Assembly (NCBI GenBank): GCA_026398575.1 | Contig: JAPLSP010000752.1 | Location: 1 to 12,595, forward strand | Length of the DNA stretch: 12,595 nt | Source: Candidatus Sumerlaeota bacterium | GTDB taxonomy: Bacteria > Sumerlaeota > Sumerlaeia > JADFCT01 | Direction: 5' to 3' | Part shown: positions 7,717-12,595 of the stretch, one piece after another | Layout of the letters: every line of letters starts with the position of its first letter | Position numbering within the stretch: the stretch's first letter is position 1 | Translations under genes and position numbers: made by a program | Notes under the pieces: model-generated | Told to the model about the DNA's origin: nothing | Database searches by the model: none | The model's input: only the letters and a program-made list of their open reading frames with translations

Positions 7717-9590
7717 AGCTGCGATCGAAAATACTGCTCGCCCAAATTCCGCTGGCTCTGGCGTTGCTGGCCATCAGCCTCCTGGCCGTTCGCACGATTC
7801 AAAAACTGGGCGGCCATTCCCAGACGATCTTGAAAGACAACTATCAGAGCGTCCTGGCGTCGCAGCGCATGAAAGAATCCATCGAACGCATGGATTCGGC
7901 GGCGCTTTTTCGGATTGCCGGCAAGCGCAAGGAATCGGAGGAAATGGCGGAACCGAATCGCGAAATATTCGAGCGCGAACTGAGCGTGGAAGAACACAAC
8001 ATCACCGAGCCGGGCGAAATCGAAGCCGCGCGCGCATTGCGCGGAGGATGGAACAAGTTCGAGAGCGAATATCGGCAATTCACTGCGCTCGAAGACGCCA
8101 AAGCGCAGCAGGAATTCTATTTCTCACGGCTCTATCCGCTCTTTTTGCCGGTCAAAAATTCCGCAAACGAGATTCTGGCCATCAACCAGGACGCCATGGT
8201 CCGCAAGAGCGACCGCGTCAATCAAGCCGCCAATCGCATGAATCAATTCATGATGGTTTTCACTCTGGCCGCCGCGCTGTCGGGCATTTTCTTCTCCGTT
8301 TATCTTACGCGCCGGATGCTGCGCCCGCTCAACGTCCTCTCGCAAGCCGTACGCCGCCTCGGCGAGGGAGACCTGGAAGCGCGCGCCCTGGTCAAGGGCG
8401 GGGATGAGATCGCGCAGCTGGCCGGAGAATTCAACTCCATGGCCGATCATCTGGACCAATACCGCCGCAGCTCGCTCGGCGATCTTTTACAGGCGCAGCT
8501 CGCCGCGCAGGCCGCCATAGACAGTCTCTCCGATCCCGTCATCATCTTTGGAATTGACGGCGCCATCCTGAACGTCAACAACGCCGCCGAACCGCTCTTG
8601 GCAATGATTTCCACGGATCAAGCCGCAGCGCCCGAAGGCCATGCGAATCACGAACTCAACAAAGCCGTCGAACAAGCCCGCGCTTATGCCCTCAGCGGCA
8701 AAGGCGCCTACCGTCCCAGGGGATATGAGGAGGCTGTCTGCGTCCGATTGCCCGACGGCGACCGTTATTACCTGCCCTGCGCCAATCCGCTATACACCAT
8801 GGGCAGCGGGATCACGGGCGCCGCCATCCTCTTGCAGGATGTGACGCGGCTGCGGCGCTTCGATGAACTCAAGAGCGATATGGTGGCGACGGTGGCGCAT
8901 GAATTCCGCACGCCGCTGACCTCGCTGCGCATGGCCATTCACCTATGCCTCGATGAGACCGTCGGCGCGCTGAACGACAAGCAATCCGATCTGCTCTTTG
9001 CCGCGCGCGAAGATTGCGAGCGCTTGCAGAGCATGGTGGATGATCTGCTGGACCTGTCGCGCATCCAGTCGGGCCGGATCGAGATGAAACGCGTTCCCAT
9101 TGCCGCGCAGTCCCTGGTGGATGCCGCCATTGCGCAACATCAGGCCGCCGCACGCGAAAAAGGCGTCGCCCTGGCGGCCGGATCGTTTCTGCCGCCCGAT
9201 GTTCAGGCGCTGGCCGATCCCGATCGCATCCAACTGGTCCTGACCAATTTCATCACCAATGCCATCCGCCATACTCCCGCCGGAGGCCAAATCCAAGTCG
9301 CTGCCGAAGCCGAAGACCGGCAGGTTTGCTTCACCGTCACTGACACCGGAGAAGGAATCGCGCCGGAATACCTGCCCAAAGTCTTCGACCGGTTTTTCTG
9401 CGTGCCGGGCGCGCGCTCCACCGGCGTCGGGCTGGGGCTTTCGATCTGCCGCGAAGTCATCGAAGCGCATTTGGGAAAAATCGGCGCGCAAAGCGTTCCG
9501 GGCCGCGGCAGCGCATTCTGGTTCTCGCTCCCGCTGGGAGCGCCGCCGTCCCCTGGGAGCGCGGGCGTCCTCGCCCGCACGATCTTGTAG
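7713..9590 (+). CDS. Two-helix HAMP-PAS sensor histidine kinase, probable Kdp kinase partner
   Basis: A 625-residue inner-membrane kinase starting at GTG 7713, overlapping the kdpD stop by four bases. TM1 lies at about 8-27, a mostly helical extracytoplasmic region at about 28-178, and TM2 at about 180-202. A HAMP linker (about 203-255) and a PAS domain (about 265-385, SLSDPVIIFGIDGAILNVNN) follow. HisKA carries H396 in VAHEFRTPLTS. The ATPase domain has the N box (N516 in ITNAIRH), DTGEG and GVGLGLSICRE. Unlike KdpD it lacks the four-helix membrane domain but has its own extracytoplasmic sensor region. I infer that it works with the KdpD N-terminal protein and the NtrC-type regulator. The protein's natural end is probably SLPL; the last 17 residues are encoded by an invading repeat. 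Confidence 0.93.
   Translation: MKLRSKILLAQIPLALALLAISLLAVRTIQKLGGHSQTILKDNYQSVLASQRMKESIERMDSAALFRIAGKRKESEEMAEPNREIFERELSVEEHNITEPGEIEAARALRGGWNKFESEYRQFTALEDAKAQQEFYFSRLYPLFLPVKNSANEILAINQDAMVRKSDRVNQAANRMNQFMMVFTLAAALSGIFFSVYLTRRMLRPLNVLSQAVRRLGEGDLEARALVKGGDEIAQLAGEFNSMADHLDQYRRSSLGDLLQAQLAAQAAIDSLSDPVIIFGIDGAILNVNNAAEPLLAMISTDQAAAPEGHANHELNKAVEQARAYALSGKGAYRPRGYEEAVCVRLPDGDRYYLPCANPLYTMGSGITGAAILLQDVTRLRRFDELKSDMVATVAHEFRTPLTSLRMAIHLCLDETVGALNDKQSDLLFAAREDCERLQSMVDDLLDLSRIQSGRIEMKRVPIAAQSLVDAAIAQHQAAAREKGVALAAGSFLPPDVQALADPDRIQLVLTNFITNAIRHTPAGGQIQVAAEAEDRQVCFTVTDTGEGIAPEYLPKVFDRFFCVPGARSTGVGLGLSICREVIEAHLGKIGAQSVPGRGSAFWFSLPLGAPPSPGSAGVLARTIL
9534..9580. repeat. GC-rich repeat overlapping the 3' end of the kinase gene
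   Basis: CTGGGAGCGC occurs at 9534 and again at 9553. The second copy leads into the perfect hairpin GCGGGCG-TCCT-CGCCCGC (9561-9578). The family-conserved kinase sequence ends just before it, and the repeat is read through as the tail GAPPSPGSAGVLARTIL before TAG. It resembles GC-rich palindromic repeats scattered in intergenic DNA of several environmental phyla. That is from memory and unchecked. No T-run follows, so a terminator role is not supported. Confidence 0.55.
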
Positions 9591-9593
9591 CAC

Positions 9594-9647
9594 GGCCATC
9601 CCCCGCCTGCATAATCCCGAGCATGGCCATCCTCCGCCCCCGCAATC
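9594..9647. repeat. Imperfect direct repeat GGCCATCC... after the kinase gene
   Basis: Two copies of a 23-bp unit starting GGCCATCC (9594 and 9625) and ending AATC, about 18 of 23 positions identical, lie 31 bp apart. Together with the preceding GC-rich hairpin they form a small cluster of non-coding repeats. The remainder of the gap to rplY (9648-9782) is AT-richer and holds no gene or RNA that I recognise. Confidence 0.4.
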
Positions 9648-9782
9648 ATCAACACGCCAAAACACGATTCATGGCCTCAAAAACAAGCCAAAAAGAGCTT
9701 TCAAGAAACCCTAAAGCCTTTCATAATACCTTGATTTATCTAATCTTAAGATCACTCTCGGAGCTATTTCCAAAAAAAGCAA

Positions 9783-9810
9783 TTGACAGGGGGCGGCGAA
9801 GAAATAAACT
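9783..9810 (+). promoter_or_regulatory. Sigma-70-type promoter of rplY-pth
   Basis: A perfect -35 box TTGACA (9783-9788), a 16-bp spacer and a -10 TAAACT (9805-9810, 4 of 6 consensus positions) predict a start near 9817. This leaves a leader of about 40 nt before rplY. It lies in a locally AT-rich stretch, in contrast with the GC-rich coding DNA. This separates the housekeeping pair from the kdp operon. Confidence 0.6.
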
Positions 9811-9858
9811 GTTCGCCCGCTTTTTGGGGCACGGAAACACTTTAGAAGGAAAGCAAAA

Positions 9859-10530
9859 ATGGCCACTCCGCAACTGATTGCGCAGCCGCGCAAAGATCAA
9901 GACTACGGCAAAAACGCTTGCCATCGTTTGAGAGTCACAGGGCGCATGCCTGGAATCCTTTATGGGCTGAAAAAAGATTCCGTGTCCCTGTCATTTGATA
10001 TTCATGAACTCGGGCTTGTGCTCCGTCGCGGCGGCCAGTCCAGCATCATCACTTTGAAGACAGAGGGAAACGGCGGGGAAGAGACTCCCTGCGTCATCCG
10101 CGAAGTCCTGCGCGATCCGGTGTCGGAGGTGCTGCTCCATGTGGACCTGATGCGGATTGACCTGACGGCGGAAACCAATTTCTCGGTGGAAGTCGTCGGA
10201 CGCGGAACGCCCAAAGGCGTGCGCGAAGGCGGCGTTTTGGAGACGGCGAACCGCCACATCGAGATTCGATGCCTGCCGACCGTTCTACCGCATCTGATCG
10301 AGGTGGACATCACATACATAGAGTTCGGCCAGTCGGTGCACGCCAGCGAGATCCAGTTGCCGGAAGGCGTCAAACTGCATTGCGATCCGCAAACGGTATT
10401 GTTCTCAGTCATGGCAGCGCGGCAGATGAAGGAAGAAGAGACTACAGCGGCGGCGGCGGAAGCCGTGGCCGAGCCGGAAGTGGTGGGCAAGAAGAAGGCC
10501 GAAGAAGAGGCCGAAGAAGAGAAAAAATAA
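9859..10530 (+). CDS. rplY: Large-subunit ribosomal protein bL25 (CTC/TL5 type)
   Basis: A 223-residue 5S rRNA-binding ribosomal protein of the long CTC form. The N-terminal L25 domain (about 8-95) has GRMPGILYG, then VIREVLRDPVSEVLLHVDLMRID. The C-terminal TL5-like domain (about 100-190) has VVGRGTPKGVREGGVLE. A charged low-complexity tail rich in Lys and Glu ends the protein, as in many CTC proteins. E. coli L25 has only the first domain (about 94 residues). The Shine-Dalgarno AGAAGGA (9844-9850) is eight bases before the ATG. Adjacency to pth is widespread in bacteria. It has its own promoter at 9783-9810. Confidence 0.95.
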   Translation: MATPQLIAQPRKDQDYGKNACHRLRVTGRMPGILYGLKKDSVSLSFDIHELGLVLRRGGQSSIITLKTEGNGGEETPCVIREVLRDPVSEVLLHVDLMRIDLTAETNFSVEVVGRGTPKGVREGGVLETANRHIEIRCLPTVLPHLIEVDITYIEFGQSVHASEIQLPEGVKLHCDPQTVLFSVMAARQMKEEETTAAAAEAVAEPEVVGKKKAEEEAEEEKK

Positions 10531-10532
10531 CG

Positions 10533-10605
10533 AATATCCAATTTCCAACATTCAATATCCAATTTCCAAGTGTCCAACGTTTAGCATTCAAATTTGGAAT
10601 TTCAA
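10533..10605. repeat. Heptad-periodic TCCAA repeat between rplY and pth
   Basis: AATATCCAATTTCCAA occurs twice, at 10533 and 10554. The TCCAA-type core recurs at 10537, 10544, 10551 (as TTCAA), 10558, 10565 and 10573, a period of about 7 bp. A short opposing segment, AATTTGGAATT (10591-10601), could pair with one unit. The block is AT-rich and unlike the flanking genes. It resembles the short tandem heptamer repeats described in some bacterial genomes. It sits in the rplY-pth mRNA. Confidence 0.6.
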
Positions 10606-10648
10606 ATCTCCGTTGCGCCAGTCCTAATTCGCCGAAGGAAACGATGGT

Positions 10649-11386
10649 ATGCCCGGGAAGACACAAAGCGGGCGGGAGAAGGATGGCGGGTTGGATATGG
10701 CATCAGGCAATGCCGCTTCGGCCCTTCCCGGGCTAGGCGATGAAGCGGCCAAAACTGCCGAAGAGGAGCGCTGGTTTAACCCCCTTCGCCCGATCGCGGT
10801 GGTGGGTCTGGGGAATCCGGAGCCCAAATATGCCCGCACCCCGCATAATATCGGCTTCCTGACGCTGGACGAATTGCAGCGCCGATGGGGAGTGGAACGC
10901 CGCCGGTACGCGCGATTTCACGCTGAAATCGCCGCCTTCAAAAAGGACAACCGCGTCGCCTGGATCGTGGCGCCGTTGACCTATATGAACCTGAGCGGCG
11001 AGGCGGTCCGTCCCTTTTGCGAATACTATGATATCCCCCCCAAAAACACCCTTGTTTTGTGTGACGATCATGACCTACCATGGGGTCGTATCCGGTTGCG
11101 CTTGGGGGGCAGCTCGGGAGGACACAAAGGGCTGACTTCGATCCAGCGCCATCTGGGAACTCAGCAATTCCCGCGATTGCGTGTCGGCATTCGTCCGGCC
11201 AATCCCCTGAAAGACCTGGCGGAATACGTGCTGACGCCGTTTTGGGGCGAGGGCTTGGAGATGGCGGACTTGATGGCGAAGATCGCCGCCGACGCGGTTG
11301 AGACCGCGCTGGAAAAAGGCTTCAGCCACGCCATGAATCACTTCAATGGATTGAACATGGCCGAGCCGGAGCCGAAGCAGGAATAG
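10649..11386 (+). CDS. pth: Peptidyl-tRNA hydrolase with N-terminal extension
   Basis: A 245-residue enzyme that frees tRNA from peptidyl-tRNA dropped by stalled ribosomes. The Pth core starts near residue 50 (VVGLGNPEPKYARTPHNIGF). Catalytic His66 (E. coli His20), N56 in GLGN (Asn10), N114 in TYMNLSG (Asn68) and D139 (Asp93) are present. The position of E. coli Asn114 in GGHNGL is Lys160 (GGHKGL). The family is usually about 190 residues, and here about 45 low-complexity residues precede the core. AAGGAA (10635-10640) supports the ATG at 10649; an internal ATG at 10697 would remove 16 of the extra residues but has a poorer RBS spacing. It follows rplY and is closed by a terminator. Confidence 0.93.
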   Translation: MPGKTQSGREKDGGLDMASGNAASALPGLGDEAAKTAEEERWFNPLRPIAVVGLGNPEPKYARTPHNIGFLTLDELQRRWGVERRRYARFHAEIAAFKKDNRVAWIVAPLTYMNLSGEAVRPFCEYYDIPPKNTLVLCDDHDLPWGRIRLRLGGSSGGHKGLTSIQRHLGTQQFPRLRVGIRPANPLKDLAEYVLTPFWGEGLEMADLMAKIAADAVETALEKGFSHAMNHFNGLNMAEPEPKQE

Positions 11387-11441
11387 CGCGAGCCCGTTGG
11401 CTCAATGGAAAAAATGAATCATAAACACTAGTCCCAAGAAG

Positions 11442-11487
11442 ACTCAAAAGGCGCGAACCCGTTCGTTGGCGCTTTTTGAGTTTTTTT
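11442..11487 (+). terminator. Rho-independent terminator after pth
   Basis: ACTCAAAAGGCGC (11442-11454) pairs with GCGCTTTTTGAGT (11469-11481) at 12 of 13 positions around a 14-nt loop. The stem is followed at once by a run of seven T (11481-11487). This is a canonical intrinsic terminator ending the rplY-pth transcript, 55 bp after the pth stop. Confidence 0.9.
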
Positions 11488-11540
11488 GCGGCCTGAAAGA
11501 TAAAAGCAAAGGCCCAATCTAATCTATATGGAGAAAGTGT

Positions 11541-12595
11541 ATGTGTAATCGCAATGGGGGGAAAAATCTGTGGCTGACTGCGCTTGGGGCGATGGCATGG
11601 CTCGCTCTGAGCGGCGCCGCAGCGTTCGCCGGCGAGGCGGACATCAATCTGCCGGATTTGACGAAGGTAACGTTCAACATCTTCGGCTCGCAAGTGGGGG
11701 GCCTGCACTTGCTTTACGGCGGACTGGTTGTCTGCGCCATCGGGGCGATCTTCGGCTTGATCCAGTACAGCCAGATCAAAAATCTGCCGGTGCATGAGAG
11801 CATGGGCGCCGTTTCGGAGACGATCTGGGAAACCTGCAAGACGTACCTGTTCCAGCAAGGCAAGTTCCTGGCCATGCTGTGGGTGCTGATCGGCGCATGC
11901 ATTATCTTTTACTTCGGCAAGCTGCAGGCCAAAAGTTTCGGCGACGTTCTGCTGATTCTTGTTTGCTCCATCGTTGGCATTCTGGGTTCCTACGGCGTGG
12001 CCTGGTTCGGCATCCGTATCAACACCAAAGCCAACTCGCGTTCGGCGTTCTCGGCCTTGAAGGGCTCGCCCCTCGAACCGCTGATGATCCCGATGAAGTC
12101 GGGCATGAGCGTTGGATTGCTGCTCGTCAGCGTCGAGCTCTTCTTCATGATCATTATTCTTGCCTTCCTGCCCCCGGCGCTCGTGGGCGCCTGCTTCATC
12201 GGCTTCGCCATCGGCGAATCCCTTGGCGCTTCGGCCTTGCGTATCGCGGGCGGCATCTTCACGAAAATCGCCGACATCGGCTCCGACCTCATGAAGATCG
12301 TCTTCCATCTGCCCGAAGACGACCCGAAGAATCCGGGCGTCATCGCCGACTGCACGGGCGACAACGCCGGTGACTCGGTCGGCCCGACGGCCGACGGCTT
12401 CGAAACCTACGGCGTCACGGGCGTCGCGCTGATCGCCTTCCTGGCCCTGGCCCTCGCGGCCAAGCCGGCCGAATGCGGTCACCTGATCATCTGGATCTTC
12501 GTCATGCGCATCCTCATGATCATCACCTCGCTGGTGTCGTACTACCTCAACGAGGTCTTCACCGTCGGCAAGTACAGCAAGAGCAAGAGCTTTGA
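11541..12595 (+). CDS. hppA: Membrane pyrophosphatase (Na+/H+-pumping type), 5' part
   Basis: The first 351 codons of an integral membrane pyrophosphatase, cut by the right edge. It couples PPi hydrolysis to ion export across the inner membrane. The Mg-PPi binding region is visible: GGIFTKIADIGSDL, EDDPKNPG (from 259) and ADCTGDNAGDSVGPTADGFETYG (from 269), with D270, D274 and D278 in place. This wording differs from the common DNVGDNVGDCAG and recalls the subfamily known from Bacteroides, where dual Na+/H+ pumping has been shown. Ion specificity and K+ dependence depend on residues beyond the window. The N-terminus looks like a signal peptide (hydrophobic core LWLTALGAMAWLALS, then AFAGEA). 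GGAG (11530-11533) is seven bases before the ATG. No clear promoter was seen after the pth terminator. Confidence 0.92.
   Translation, partial: MCNRNGGKNLWLTALGAMAWLALSGAAAFAGEADINLPDLTKVTFNIFGSQVGGLHLLYGGLVVCAIGAIFGLIQYSQIKNLPVHESMGAVSETIWETCKTYLFQQGKFLAMLWVLIGACIIFYFGKLQAKSFGDVLLILVCSIVGILGSYGVAWFGIRINTKANSRSAFSALKGSPLEPLMIPMKSGMSVGLLLVSVELFFMIIILAFLPPALVGACFIGFAIGESLGASALRIAGGIFTKIADIGSDLMKIVFHLPEDDPKNPGVIADCTGDNAGDSVGPTADGFETYGVTGVALIAFLALALAAKPAECGHLIIWIFVMRILMIITSLVSYYLNEVFTVGKYSKSKSF

Noticed and set aside
9561..9578. GC-rich hairpin as the terminator of the kdp operon
   Set aside because: The stem is perfect but lies inside the coding sequence before the TAG and is followed by ACGATCTTGT, not a T-run.
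9591..9782. Possible RNA gene or attachment site downstream of the kinase
   Set aside because: I found no cloverleaf, no tRNA-like arms, no integrase and no flanking direct repeats other than the short GGCCATCC duplication.

Overview
The window is a moderately GC-rich bacterial chromosome segment in which every gene I can support lies on the + strand. Its backbone is a complete potassium-uptake (Kdp) locus, followed by a housekeeping pair (bL25 and peptidyl-tRNA hydrolase) and the first part of a membrane pyrophosphatase. The sigma-54 machinery, the long CTC-type bL25, the pyrophosphatase subfamily motif and the several intergenic repeat types suggest a Gram-negative lineage outside the classic model proteobacteria (for example a PVC-, FCB- or Acidobacteria-like group). 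No rRNA or lineage marker is present, so that placement is a guess.

Layout. Positions 2-82 may hold the 3' end of an unknown gene. 85-1428 encodes an NtrC-type sigma-54 response regulator. 1428-1518 is a large palindrome made of 9-bp-periodic repeats. It is followed by two small palindromes and a very good -24/-12 (sigma-54) promoter at 1658-1674. Downstream come two tiny single-helix membrane ORFs (1721-1825, 1843-1938), kdpF (1935-2024), kdpA, kdpB and kdpC. A 142-bp repeat-rich spacer then leads to a 384-residue KdpD that holds only the N-terminal nucleotide-binding and Usp-like domains (6562-7716). This overlaps a separate two-helix HAMP-PAS histidine kinase (7713-9590). A promoter at 9783-9810 starts a second unit, rplY (9859-10530) and pth (10649-11386), closed by a strong intrinsic terminator at 11442-11487. 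From 11541 an M-PPase gene runs off the right edge.

How the parts may work together. In the textbook system one KdpD protein senses K+ status and phosphorylates the OmpR-type regulator KdpE, which acts with the housekeeping sigma factor. Here no KdpE is visible. KdpD appears to be divided into a soluble sensor/ATP-binding protein and a separate kinase without the usual four-helix KdpD transmembrane domain. The nearest response regulator is a sigma-54 activator with an intact GAFTGA motif, next to a sigma-54 promoter that would drive kdp. My inference is a rewired circuit: KdpD-N plus kinase, to the NtrC-type regulator, to sigma-54 transcription of kdpFABC, with two extra membrane micropeptides in the leading part of the operon. 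Two of the intergenic elements (1428-1518 and 6421-6547) have different motifs but the same geometry: four motif copies per arm at about 9-bp spacing, arranged as an inverted repeat.
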